DNA of 64,000 bases, from NCBI GenBank assembly GCA_028386065.3, contig JAKUCV010005572.1, positions 1 to 64,000 of the forward strand, written 5' to 3'. This DNA is from Turnera subulata. Lineage: Eukaryota; Streptophyta; Magnoliopsida; Malpighiales; Passifloraceae. Shown one piece after another: positions 36,139 through 49,260 of the stretch. A program made the translations under genes and the position numbers. Numbering within the stretch: the first letter of the stretch is position 1; every line of letters starts with the position of its first letter. The notes beneath the pieces are model-generated. The model made no database searches. It saw nothing but the letters and a program-made list of their open reading frames with translations, and was not told where the DNA came from.

Positions 36139-39100
36139 TTAAGTTACAGAAATAGATCGTGGACGAGCCACCTGGTTAACATCGCTGTGCAACAAAGGTA
36201 AGCAATCCACAGGAGGAGCATCGAAACTATGCAGACCACGGTTATAGGACAAACCCAGATTAGCCATGAAGTCAGCCACTTCATTAGCTTCCCTATAGAT
36301 ATGTGATAAGTCCACTTCTCAGTCACGATCCAGATATTGTTTAATGGATGAGCTAAAAGGTGCAAAACGTGCAGCAATCCTGGTTCGCCCTAGTACCATG
36401 TCCACCACTACTTTCGAGTCCGACTCCACCATCAGAGCCCTGCATCCCATATCCCAAGCGACTGACAACCCATCAATTAGACCCCAAAGTTCGGCTAGCA
36501 ATGGGGAACCAAGACCAATATTATGAGTAAAGCCGACGATCCAAGTATCATTAATATCGCGTAATACACCACCACAGGTAATAAGCGAACTAGATGGCTG
36601 CATCTCCCCATCAACATTAAGTTTCCATCGCCCAGCCAGCGGTCTCTTCCAACTAATGAGCCTGTCTATCCGAGGGTGATTCATCCCCAGTACTGTATGA
36701 AGGCCATGATAGCTGCGATTGAAATCTGCAACTTGTTGTCTAATAAATAAAGATGAGCTCGGCCTAATCCCTTCCTCACCAGAGAAGATTAATTGATTCC
36801 TCCACTTCCAAAACCACCATAAAGCAGTGGCAAAGTAAACAGCCCAGTGCCCATTCTGACGCGACTCCCGTTGTGAGCTCAGATTCCACTCCATCCAACT
36901 TTGCAATGGTAGTCGAAAGAATTCCTGGATAAGAGTATTCGGTACAAGTTCACGCCATACGGCTGATACCAGTATGCAGTCTCGCAACGCATGCAACGAA
37001 GTTTCCTCATGCATGTTGCACCTCGGACACCAGTTATCATGGGCGATATGTCTTCGGACACGTTGACTATTAGTCATAATACCACCTCGAGTGACAGTCC
37101 ATAAGAAGGTACAGATACGATAAGGTACCTTAACACTCCATACTTTCTTCCATAAAGGAGATGCCTCCATTGATGGTTGAAGTGTGCGATACGCACTGCT
37201 GACAGTGCAGAGACCAGACAGATCCTGAGACCAGGCCACTGTATCCCTACCACATACCGATGCTGGAGGTAAAAGACTAGCAATCTTCATCAAGACGTTA
37301 TCTGGTAAATAAGAGGCAAACAACTCCCATTTCCACTCACCTTGGGAATAAACAAAATGAGAGACAGGGAGCTCAAGCCATTCCACAGGGGGTGGAACAA
37401 CTACAAGAGAAGCAAGAGGTGGATCACCAAATATCCAAGCATCAGTCCAAAACCTTACCAAAGAACCATCCCCTAATATCCAAGAGGTACCTTTTAACAA
37501 ACTATCCTAAACACTAATAATGCCCCGCCAAATGGGAGACATCCTCGGCTTCTTCAAAACCATCGGAATTAAGCCATCTCCAGTACCATACTTTGCCCTC
37601 AGAATTTGCACCCAGAGAGCTTGGGGTTTGGTGACTAGTACCCAAGCCAATTTCATAATCAAAGTTGCATTATGCAAATGCATTTGACGTAAGCCAAGCC
37701 CACTGGCCTTTTTGGGTTTACAAACCTCCTCCCATCTTACAAGAGACATTCTTCTCTGATTTTTAGTGGATCCCCACAAGAAGGCTCTAGTCTTCCTGTC
37801 CAAAGTAGCACAAGTAGTCGCAGGGACAGGCATGGTTTGCATAACATAGGTAGGAAGAGCCTGAATCACCGACTGGGTTAGGGTTAATCTACCCGCAAAC
37901 GATAGAGTGTTAGCCTTCCAACCAGCTAACTTACGATCCAGAGCCTCCTCCAAGAACCTAAAATGAGAGCACAAGGATCTACCATGTATAAGATTAACAC
38001 CCAAATAACGCCCCAGATCCGTAGTAGTAGAAAAACCGAGAGAATGGCTAAGGAGATTTTGCTCCACCTCCGCCACCCCTTTAGAGAAAAATACTTTTGA
38101 TTTCTCGGCACTAACTTTTTGACCAGAAACGGCACAGAATACGTCAAGTATATGCCGAATAATTTGCACCTGAGAGGGAGTTGCTTCAGCAAATAACAAG
38201 AGATCATCAGCAAAGAAAACATGTGATAGCAAGGGACGAGAATCACTGAATTGAATAGACTTCTAGTCACCAGCTCCAACAGCCTCCTCAATGAGATGGC
38301 CCAAGCGTTCCAAGCATAGAACAAACAAGTATGGTGAGAGGGGGTCGCCTTGACGAATCCCCCTTGAGGGTCGAAAGGAATCAGATGACGACCCATTCCA
38401 TTGAATCTGCATGGACGAGGACTTCAAACAGAACATTATTAGAGCAATTAAATCTCCAGGTATGTTAATGGCTTCAAGATTCTCCTGAACAAAATTCCAC
38501 TGAATACGATCATAAGCCTTCTCCAGATCAATTTTCAAGGCCATCCATCCTATCGGGCCACTCTTGAAACCCATTGTGTGAATAGCTTCCTGCACCATGA
38601 CAATATTATCTGTGATTTGGCACCCCGGCACAAAACTGGCTTGGCTAGGCCGAACAATGGCATCCATGAGAGGTCGGAGGCGATTAGCAATAATCTTTGT
38701 AATGGTTTTATAGGAGACATTACAAAGACTAATCGGCCGAAACTGTGTAATGAATTCGGGATGCTGAACTTTCGGCAGAAGAACCAATAAGGTACTGTTA
38801 ATATCCTCGTCAAAAGATTTGTTGGCAAATGCCGCCTTGATAAATTGACATAGAGAAGGACCCACCACTTCCCATTGTTTTTGGTAAAAATCTTCCTGAT
38901 ATCCATCAAGACCCGGAGCTTTCCATGCACCCATCATGAAAATGGCATTACGGATCTCCTCATCAGTGACGGTTCTGCTCAAACTTTCATACTGTACCGC
39001 CTCTAATCAAGGAAATCGATTTGGAATTCCAGGAACTGGGTCTATCCTTAATTCGGCAGTATACAAAGACTGAAAATACCGGACTGCCATATACCTCAGC

Positions 39101-40260
39101 TGGTTATGATCAAAAGACCAATCCCCATTGTCCTCCTTGAGTGCTCGAATTTTATTATGATTCCTGCGAATAACAGTTGTAGTATGAAAATACTTCGTGT
39201 TCCGGTCTTCCGAATGAATCCAATCTGTGTGAGACTTCTGAAACCAAAGGATTTCCTCTTGTATCAAAATACTTTCATACTCATGGCGCAATTTCCACTG
39301 CAACCGACAAAGAGCTCTTCTATCCCTGCGATCACGAGCTAGTTCAATACCCGCTAGCCGAGCTAGAACTCGACGCTTTCTTTTGAGAATGTGTCCAAAA
39401 ACATTGTTATTCCAGTCCTTGAGCACCTCCGTTAGCGTCTTTGTAGCCTCCTTCAAACCCACCGATTGTTGCCAGTTCTCTCTAACCACACGGGGAAAGT
39501 CAGTGTGAGTTAGCCAAGCCCCCTGAAAGCGGAATAGTCTTTGCTGCGGGGGAACATCATCAACCTTCTGAAGACAAATCATAAGCGGAGAATGGTCCGA
39601 TTTGGTCCTTAGAAGATGATGTATTGTAGCTTCAGCATACCGGAGCCGCTAATCCGAATTAGCAACAGCTCTGTCTAGGCGTTCCCTAACACCTCTCCTC
39701 TCCCAAGTAAAACATGAGCCAATAAATCCAAGATCAATAAGACTATAAAAATTGAGACAATCTGAGAATGCCTGACATTGAGAAGGGACAACCGGTGCAC
39801 CCCCTGCCTTCTCTGAGTCATCAAGCAATGCATTAAAGTCATCTGCGACACGCCACGCGGACTGCATCACCAAGGAAATATCGCGCAGCCCCTGCCATAA
39901 AGTCCCGCGCATTGCTGCGGCAGGGCTATCATATACTGCCGTAAAGAACCAGGGCTCCAACCCTGCCACCTGAACCTCTACATGCACATACTGTCGGTGT
40001 ATTTTAACAACCCGAAGCATGTCAGCTGCACCATTCCACAGTATCCAGATACCACCAGAGAAACCCACGGCTTCACTACGTACACTCCAATCAAACCGCA
40101 ATTTCCTAACGGCTCTATCAGCTTCCTCTCCACTAATCCAAGTCTCAACCAACACTAGAATCTGCAGTCGGTATTGTGAAACCAAATCCTTGGTTGCGTG
40201 ATGGAACTCATTACTTTTTGCACCCTGGCAATTCCATACAATAATAGGAGAATAATCCAT
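36139..40260 (-). pseudogene. LINE B ORF2: endonuclease, reverse transcriptase, zf-RVT, RNase H
   Basis: A single frame of 1374 codons is interrupted only by five stops (lowest base of each codon: 39649, 39007, 38263, 37507, 36319) and ends at a TAA (36139-36141). Domains in order: EEP endonuclease (IIVWNCQGAKS, LVETWISGEE, SGGIWILWNG), linker (RFQGAWLTHTDF), RT (WKAPGLDGYQEDFY, ALKIDLEKAYDRI, IRQGDPLSPYLFVLCLE, FADD in SHVFFADDLLLFAE), zf-RVT (CTFLWTVTRGG ... CPRCNMHEETSLHALRDC), and RNase H (KLNVDGEMQ, LAELWGLIDGLS, LMVESDSKVVVDM, EANEVADFMANLG). With so few lesions the copy is moderately young but inactive. Confidence 0.92.
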
Positions 40261-40310
40261 TAATAGATAAAAAGATGATGGTACACAGACCTGAATTAGT
40301 GAACAAGGAA

Positions 40311-42049
40311 TTAGGCATGAGGACCTTTGGGAGCCTGAAGCTCCTCAAGGCCGACTGATCGTTCTTCCACGTTAGATAGTGAATCAGTCATAACTTGATC
40401 CACACTCGACTCCAACGGGGCTACATGGGGTTGATTCTCCATTACTCTAGTGAAAACAAACGGCTCCCCCATTGAAGAGTCCTTATGTCTATGTCCCTTC
40501 GTGGTAGGGTCAAATGCCATCTGTAGGGGTCTGGAAGGACGTGGGGCAGCGCCCACCGGCGACACACCAACAGAAGTCTTGGTGGCAGTTGTCATATCAC
40601 CACATTGTCCAGTAGAGAAAAGTGAGTGAGTGGACGCCTTGGCACCAGAGGATGCCAATTCCATGGCTTTCCGTAATAAGATGTGCCAGTCAGTACCATT
40701 AGATTCCTTAGACGTCCCTGAACTACCTGCTTATGTAGGCTGTTGTGCGCCCAGGACTTCAGTCAGGGAGGATCCCGTCTTGCTAAGTGTACTGCCTTTC
40801 TTTGCCGGAGGCTTGGTAGGCTCCTTCCTCACTCTCTTTTGTGGACTAGCCTTGCGTACTGCACCCCCAGGCACCTCCATATTACCCGGTGCAGGGTTCA
40901 CAGTTGTCACCACTGTCTCCTTATCCTCCATCGAGGCTAGAACATCATAACGAGAGCCACCCATGCCACCATCCTTGGGGATATTCCCACCCATTGAGTT
41001 CCTAGGGGGCGTCGAGTCCGTCTAGTAGCCTGCATCCAAGGACCAAATCGACCCTCCCCTTCTGGATCAATTAGTCTCTGCTCGACCACCACAGTCCCAG
41101 CATCCACCATAGTGTCCTTAGGGTCTCCTTGTGCAGTCTCCATTGGAACTGGGGACCCTTGAGCCTAAGTAGTAGCTTGTCTTGAGGGGCAAATAAGAAT
41201 ATTGTGTGTGGCCCTTCCACAGTGGAAGCAAAGCTGAGGGAGGCCCTCATATACCACGTTATACCATTCTCCATCAACTGCAACCTTAGAACACAATGGT
41301 TTAGCCAAATCAATATAACAAGCTATTCGTGCAAACTTACCCCGGTCTGTGCTTTGTGTACTCCTGTCGATTCTCACAATGGAGCCAATTTCATTACCCA
41401 GACGACGCAATATTGCATTATGGTATAACCAACAATGCAACTCCGGTATCTGGATCCATGCAACAACCGAACCAATAGAGTGCATCGAAGGCTTGAAATT
41501 TGGCCTCCAGGTTTCCACCGTAAGATAGTGACCAAAGATCGTCCAAGGGCCGTCAGTGAGAGCATGCAAATAATCACCATGGCTAGAGAATTTGACATAG
41601 TAGTAGTTGTTCTCCAGGTAAATAACTTTCACCGGAGAAGACAGCTGCTAAGTCGTTTTGAGTTTGTTGCAGAGCACTGTATAGCCAATTTGTCTGCCCC
41701 ATAGCTTGACGATTAGGGTTTGTTCCCATCTCTTGTGTAATTTTGACCGGAATCGATCAAAAATATGTATCATCGGCCCCTTCTCATAGTGCGTGACACT
41801 TAAATCATCATCCTCAATGTCAAAAGAGGTATCAAACTGAGGCACATCCATAGCAGAAGGACGCGGGGTTGATAACAATTTTTCTTTGTATGTAGGATTC
41901 GTTCCAGGACCGGGAGAATCTCCCTGGCCATCAGTGTCCATGTCATGAAAGCGATCATTGAACTTTTCTTTCCGTGTGGCGGAGTCCGGCTCCGGTGGAA
42001 CGGGCGGTTGTGTACCGCTAGGATGCCCTAGCGGCGGGGTTGACGACAT
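40311..42049 (-). pseudogene. LINE B ORF1: DUF4283-like and zinc-knuckle protein
   Basis: It starts at the ATG at 42049 (MSSTPPLGHP). It contains HIFDRFRSKLHKRWEQTLIV and GHYLTVETWRPNFKPSMHSI (DUF4283-like) and the zinc knuckle CFHCGRATHNILIC (CX2CX4HX4C). Stops occur near 41645, 41162 and 40935, and a frameshift near 41000 passes into the Pro/Lys-rich tail (KASPQKRVRKEPTKPPAKKG). It ends 50 bases before ORF2. It is homologous in layout to LINE A ORF1. Confidence 0.88.
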
Positions 42050-42238
42050 GCAAACCCTAGACAATGCTTCAAGTTTACGAAAAGTTCGGAGAGTCAAAAG
42101 AGGGGGTGCAACACGAGGGGATTATATTATTTAACTCTTATCTTGATAAAGATTTTTTCCTTTCCTCTTTAAGTTGGCTATTATTTCCAGCAGTTTAGTA
42201 GTTAGAAGTAACGGTTTTCCAATGCTTAAATATATATA

Positions 42239-42537
42239 GGAGAAATTTTATAATAGGGACTCCCCAATTAGTGACTTGATCTTAAATTTGATTATATTAG
42301 GAATAACAAAATCATTTAAGTATATATATTGAATGTGCAGATTTATTTCCTATATAATACAAGATAAATTAAGAAAATAATATAAATCCTAAGAAGGGAA
42401 GGGTGAACCCATAAAGTAAATTTGTAAAATAAATAAACCTTAAAATAAAAATAATAAACTCTCAAATATATTTTGTTACTATAACAGGGGTCTACAACCA
42501 ATTAAATTTGGGGAGTCCCCATAATAAAATTTTCCCC
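42239..42537. mobile_element. MITE-like element, about 300 bp
   Basis: The left end GGAGAAATTTTATAATAGGG ACTCCCC (42239-42265) is the inverted repeat of the right end GGGGAGTCCCCATAATAAAA TTTTCCCC (42510-42537). The interior is AT-rich and noncoding. The flanks offer only a short ATA-type duplication, so the superfamily is not assignable. Confidence 0.65.
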
Positions 42538-44460
42538 ATAGTAATAATGCTACAAAGTACAAAACAACTGTAAGATCGACTTGCCAAAACAAGAAGACAT
42601 ATGTTTAATTGCTTTCATCCTTTCACTTTGCTTATTAATTAATGAACCCAAATGGCCGCCTATAGAACCAAATGCACATCTGTCAAACTCAGCACACATG
42701 ACCTTTTTATTAACTTCTCTGCTAGCAACACATCATTTGAAATTATAATCAAAGAGGTTAACTGCCGGGAATGTCTAATTATTGGGAAGAAGGGTCATAA
42801 ACATGGTTACTTTACAACTCATCCGTGACTGTGAGTGATAGATGACGTACATTCAAGGAAATAGTCATAGAGATCAAGCGGATGGTAGCAACGAAAATAA
42901 GCAATTAATTATAATTGGCCACACAACCTTTCATTATTAACATCACATAGACATAGATTACAATAGGTAACCCACTATGAAAGTATTAAATACAAAAAAG
43001 AAATCCATGGATGTTATGCAATATGTGAATATGAATTCAAATTTGACTAAGTTTGAAATACGTTTTATGTAATATCTGTAATATTCCCAAAACTTCAATT
43101 TGGTTTTTAAGTCAAGAAATCATTGGTTGGATAATGGTTTGATTAAAACATCAGCTAGCTAGTAGCTGGTCAGCATGGGAAAGTTTCGAGAGCTGAAGAT
43201 GTTTCTTGTGAATTTGATCTCTTACAAAGTGAAAAGCAAGTTGAAGATGTGTTGATCGAGCATGATTAATCGGAATAGTTGCAAAATATTATACTAGAGT
43301 CATTCCAATGATTAATTGTTTGAATTCCTACACCTCCTTTGACAGTTATAATCCACAATTAAGTGTTCAGATTCTAACATTACTCTCTTGAATTAAAAAA
43401 ATGTAAGATATGGTTAGGCATGTAGAAATTTAAAGCCTAAAAGGCAGAGATGGATATCAGAGAACAATTTTTTTTTTTGAAATTCAAAATTATTTTTGTG
43501 TTTATATTTTGTAATAATGTCCTTTTAAAGAATTGTTAAGGATTTGTGTGGACAAATCTATTATTTGAAATTTGAAAATTGAAAAATAATGAATTTTCTA
43601 CTGTGCTTGGCTTTTCATTTCTTCCAAGAAAGATTAGATTTTGTACCAACTCTAAATTAATAAAAAGATTAAATTTTAGATACTATAAAAATTAATTTTC
43701 TTTATTATCTATCAAAATTTGGAATATTTCTTTTTTATTTTTTGTAACTTAATATTTACTTTCAGAACACAAGATAAAAAAGAATCCATGTTAAAAATTA
43801 ATCAAATATTAAAGGTTGGTCTATCATAAATACTAATACAACTATATATCATGTCGATGAAAAAGAGAGATCATCATACTTCAGAAAAAAAAATGCAAAA
43901 AGAATTAGGAAAGAACTAATTCCCCAGCCCTACCGTTATGAATGATGATCACATGCCTACAAATTACAATCACATCAATCAATCAATCAACACCCATCGA
44001 TAATCAACCAGATAACTACTGAACCAACGAAGATTTCAAATTTCCTGGTTAAAGGAGGTAAAAAAAAAAACAGAAAAAAAGGTGATTTTCAAAATTGCGA
44101 AAGCAGATGCTACGTGGCAGTGAAAAATGGTTTGTTTAATTAATCAATAAAATAAAATAAAAAAGGAACGGGACGTCTTCTCTTCTCTCCTCCTTCCCCG
44201 ATTCCCATTTCCCACCGAAAGGTTTGAAAAAATAATATGTGAGCGCCAAACTAAACCCTGATTATGCAAAACCAGATAAATACAAATTACAAAACAAAAA
44301 AAAAAAGGGGGTTTGAATTTCACTTGTTTCCCTAATCTCTCTATCCTTTCCCCTTCTTCATTTTGTCTCTATAAAATTTGAGTTGTAAAGATCCCCCACC
44401 CAGTAATCCCTCCAAACAGTCAGTACTATAGAGTAGTAGTAGTTATTCTTGAGGAGAAGA
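42538..44460. other. Intergenic region and EHD promoter
   Basis: AT-rich spacer with many homopolymer runs and no recognised gene. The last 300 bases include a CT-rich stretch (44175-44220) and the probable 5' UTR of the EHD gene. Confidence 0.5.
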
Positions 44461-47400
44461 ATGGAGGTGGTAAAAGGCCCACTCCCTTCCTGCTCCAAAG
44501 AGGACCAACAGATCTACAAGGAATGGTTCCATCTCGCGGATTCAGGTTTCCTACTTGAGTTTACTTCAATCTACTGTTTTTCTTTTTTGGAAAAAAAAAA
44601 TTGTCTTTGCAGTCTCGTCTTTGGTGAAGTAATTAATACACTATCCTTCTTCCCTTTTTTGCTAAGCAAAACCCCCCTGTCTCTGCTATTCTCACCCACA
44701 ACATGTGCAGATGGAGATGGGCGTATCACTGGAAATGATGCTACCAAGTTCTTTGCCATGTCAAACCTTTCTCGTCAGGAACTCAAACAGGTTGTTAGGT
44801 TTTTCTTACTCCTTTCTTTTTCTATTTTAATTGCTCTTCACATTCATTTCATTTCCCGGAATTAATGGAGATTACTAATACTATATATGTTGCCAAAGGT
44901 TTGGGCACTTGCAGATTCCAAACGACAGGGATTTCTGGGTTTTACGGAATTCATCACTGCAATGCAGGTTTATGCCCTTCATTGCCTTTGTCTTTGTCTT
45001 TGCCTTGTCACTTAATACATATTTGTGCACTTAGTCTAATTATGTTTGCTCTTTAATTCTCTGAATTGCAGCTTGTTTCTTTGGCACAATCTGGACATGA
45101 GGTTAACTCGGAAATCATGAAGAACCCATGTGCGTATCACTTGGCCACCTCATCTTTATTTTTGATTTTCAACATCTCTAGGAATTAACATGTGCCTCTT
45201 TTTTTTTCAACAAAACTTTCTTATATCAAAAATCATATCGAGTTCAAAACTGATGTATGCTTAGAGATGCTGTGTTTTAATTGTCTGTTAACCTAAGCTG
45301 CTTGATTTCACGTCCAACAGTGTCTACGGATGATATTAAGCCTCCAACAATGGAAGGCATTGATGCCTTGCTAGCTGTGAGTTGCCTAATTTATTCTACT
45401 CTTTGTGTTGCCATTCGAATCATTACAATGAAGCTAAAAATTTTCACATTCCTTTCCTGTTTCCCAGAAACACAAAAGTTCAAGGACAAGTTATGAGCCT
45501 CAAACAAATGGTGAGATATTAATTATCCGGAATCGTAGGTTGCATGGTTTTTTTTGATTGGATGTTCCCTCAACTTGTCCATTGATAACTTGTAGGATTT
45601 TCTCATCCACAACGATCACCACCAACTCATTCTTCAAGTTCCAAATCATCAAGAAAGGTGTGATACACACAGAACTATATGCAACTTCTTCTCTCCCTCA
45701 CACTCATTTTTTTTCTATCTCTATTTATGTTTTCTATTGAGATTGGCGGTACTTCTGTTGGATTTGAGCTTTCTCAAGATCAATGCTGAAGTATATATGT
45801 TTGGCTAGGTAAAAAAAATGTCTGACAGCAACTTGCTTCAGGAAAAAAAAAAGGCTTGTCAACACTTTAGTTTTGAATTCATGAGATGCATGTCATATGT
45901 CTTGATAAGTCCAAGATGTGTATATTTTAGATCATGAATTTCTTTTCCCAGGATATGCAATCCTTCCACGAATTTGTTAACAGTTGTCTTATTCTTATTT
46001 TTGCTTTCGATGACTTGTATTTCATTCACTTCATTTCTTTCTCTTGCTCAGATGCCACTCAATGCAGTTACTTCCATTATCGACGGCTTGAAGAAACTGT
46101 ATATTGAAAAGCTTAAGCCACTAGAAGCTGCCTATCGGTTTAATGATTTTGTATCTCCTGCACTGGTGAGTGACAACCTTTAGTCTGTAAAGATGGTCCA
46201 TTTCAACATGGCCACTTATTTTTTTAATTTTTTAATTCAATCTGATGTTTGAAGTATCACTTTGTTGGATCCACGAAAATATAAGTCTTAAAAGCAACAC
46301 CATTCCCAGATTCTGCTAGTTTCTGTAACTTGAAACAAGAAATTCCTAAATGGTAATTAAGAAGAGAAATGAAGAAAGAAAAGTAATTTATTGATAGAGA
46401 AATCATGTCTCGAGCACTTTCTTTGACCACAAGATGATACTGAACCTTTGCTCAACGATGTGATTTTTTTAACCCTCTAAAGGCTGATCTTGGAATCATT
46501 TGTGTGATTGCTCACTTATCTTGATTCTAGTAAGACAGAGTAGTGATTGTTACTGTTTTGCCATCCATTTGGACCACATGGTTCATGCCTACATTGTTAC
46601 TATTAAACTTGATTATCAGAAGGAATTATGCAGAGTCAATCAAGAAATATTTTTTAGGACTTTCAGTTAACAGGATACAATCATAAATTCAAATGTGAGA
46701 TCATAATTTTATTGGTTCATTATTAATTCCTTTTTCCTGTTTAGCGGGAACAATGTCTACTGATAATCAGATTTTGTTCGGGTTTAGGTGTCTTAAAACA
46801 CAAATGTGATATAGAAAACAGAGTGATATATTGCTATTGATGTTTAGATATGTTAACAGAAATCATTTCTCTGATTTCATTTGCTTATTTTTCCTCACTT
46901 CTCTTATTTCCACTTCAACTAATAGTCTAAATTCTCTCGTTCTTAGACAAACAGTGACTTTGATGCCAAGCCTATGGTCATGCTTTTGGGTCAATATTCT
47001 ACAGGGAAAACCACATTTATAAAACATTTGCTTAGATGTAACTACCCAGGTTCGTCAAGTTCTTTACTTCTGTTTTACTTTTAAGTTTTAGCATTGTCAT
47101 TCAGCCATGCTGTTTCCTTTGTTAATTTTCTTTTCCATTTCGACAGGAGCTCACATTGGACCAGAACCCACCACTGATAGATTTATTGTCGTAATGGTAA
47201 AACGTTCATTTCTCGTGGTCTCTTTCATGTCTGTATGATTACAGGTTGTGTTTAGATTTCCCTTTGGTGACAACATCTCATCTTCCTGTCATTCAATTTG
47301 CAGTTTCTTTTTCCTGAATAAGAAATATATAATGCTTAATTTCGCTCTGACAAAATAATAAAGCTTACTTAAGCTACTTTTCTGGGAAAGGACATGAATG

Positions 47401-49260
47401 GATCAGCTGTGTGTGTTAAACCTTGGCTTTTGTAGTTGATAGTTGATAGGGCTTGCGATTGAATGTTAGTTGTCAACACCTTCTTTAGTGGATACTGAAA
47501 TTTTATCAAGCTGTTTCCAATATTTTGTTTTCTTCTTGAATTTAGTCTGGGACAGATGAAAGGAGTATTCCTGGAAACACTGTTGCTGTTCAGGCAGATA
47601 TGCCATTTAGTGGGCTAACAACATTTGGAGGAGCGTTCCTATCGAAGTTTGAGTGTGCACAGATGCCACACCCGGCAAGTTGATTTTTCTGTTGCTTGAG
47701 CGTTATTTCACTATCTTTTTTCTGTTGTTTGCTTACTTACCAGCGCCAACATTGTTTATGCACAGTTGCTGGATGAAATCACAATTGTTGACACTCCTGG
47801 GGTGCTATCTGGTGAAAAGCAAAGAATGCAAAGGAGTTACGATTTTACTGGAGTTATATCATGGTTTGCAGCAAAATGCGATCTCATCCTTCTTTTGTTT
47901 GATCCTCATAAACTTGATATAAGTGATGAATTCAAGCGAGTAATTGCATCCTTACGCGGCAATGATGACAAAATCCGTGTTGTTTTGAATAAAGCAGATC
48001 AAGTTGATACCCAACAGGTTAGATGTTTATTTTACTGCTTATCCCCAACTCTGGTTGTAGGAGTTGGTAGGTCAATACTTCAGAGTAGAAACTTACGCGT
48101 TGACATCATTTTCCAGTTGATGAGAGTTTATGGGGCTCTGATGTGGTCACTTGGAAAGGTTCTGAATACACCAGAAGTGGTTCGTGTTTATATCGGGTAT
48201 TTTCCTAATCTTCTTTTATGCTGCCCCGAAGTCCCATTTATATGCGAATCTAGATTTCAACTTGGCTTGAAGTCTTATGCAAATTTATCAGCAGCTTATG
48301 TTCAAATTCTGTATTTTATAATTGGAGCTTACTTTTTGGATTTTTGCTTTTTAGCATATTTCAAACCGAAATTTGTTTGGTTGATGCTGAAGATGGTATT
48401 CCGGATTTCCCAGTATTAGCTGACTGTCTGCCACTTCCGTTTTTTTTTTTTGTGCTGAGTTTGTCTTTTATTCTGTTGGATTTTGCAGCTCATTTAATGA
48501 CAAGCCCATTGATGAAGAAACCGTTAGTCCAATGTTCCTTGATCTCTTTGAAAAAGAACAAGACGACCTTCTCATGGACTTGGTTGATATCCCCAAGAAA
48601 GCATGTGATCGTCGTGTATGTAGCTTCATCTACGATCTATTATTATTTTTCTCTCACACATACATATATCTTTCGTGCCTTTGTTTTTGTACTGTTTCAC
48701 AGGGGCATGCTTTTTCTTCTTTTTTGGTTTTCTCTTTCTTATCTTCTTGAAATTTTGTTGGTTAACACAAGCTAGCTAATGATGGATGTGTGTGTTACCC
48801 AGATCAATGAATTTGTAAAGCGTGCCAGAGCTGCTAAGATCAATGCCTACATAATTAGCCATCTTAAGAAGGAAATGCCGGCACTAATGGGAAAATCCAA
48901 GGCTCAACAGCGCCTTATTGATAATCTGGAAGATGAATTTGCTAAGGTTTACTCTCTTAAAAATCGATTTTGCTTCTCTCTGTTTTTTTTTTTTTTTTTC
49001 TCTGTTGTTGTCCTTCCCTGTCATCTGGGTTGGTGGTATCATATTCATTCTTGACGTAAATTATAATGGAGCAGGTGCAAAGGGAGTTTCATTTACCAGC
49101 GGGAGATTTTCCAAATGTGGAACATTTCAAGCAAGTGTTGAATGGTTACAGTATTGACAAATTTGAGAAGTTGAAGCCGAAGATGATACAAGCTGTTGAT
49201 GACATGCTCGGGTATGAAATCCCAGAGCTTCTAAAAACTTTCAGGAATCCTTACGCATGA
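44461..49260 (+). CDS. EHD1: EH domain-containing dynamin-like ATPase (EHD1/EHD2)
   Basis: Sixteen exons: 44461-44545, 44711-44790, 44899-44967, 45072-45129, 45321-45376, 45468-45510, 45596-45657, 46052-46165, 46947-47049, 47147-47196, 47546-47674, 47766-48017, 48117-48196, 48489-48615, 48803-48946, 49075-49260. The frame gives 545 aa, the length of Arabidopsis EHD1. As usual in plants the EH domain with its EF-hand loop (DGDGRITGNDATKFF) is N-terminal. The GTPase-like motifs are the P-loop GQYSTGKT (204-211), DTPG (292-295) and NKAD (358-361). The helical/coiled region ends FRNPYA. EHD ATPases oligomerise on endosomal membranes and regulate endocytosis and recycling. Intron 11 uses a GC donor (47675-47676). 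EHD1 versus EHD2 orthology is not settled. Confidence 0.96.

Larger units (their letters stand above)
34893..42150 (-). mobile_element. L1-type LINE B, nearly full length
   Basis: It is transcribed leftward. Flanking direct repeats GATTTTTT(T)CCTTTCCTCTTT lie at 34872-34892 and 42151-42170, an approximately 20-bp TSD differing by one T. ORF1 is at 42049-40311, ORF2 at 40260-36139, and the 3' tail is a T-run on the plus strand (about 36094-36103) into which a MULE has inserted. Without the MULE it is about 6 kb. Unlike LINE A it retains the endonuclease. It separates the RIN4-like gene from the EHD gene. Confidence 0.9.
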
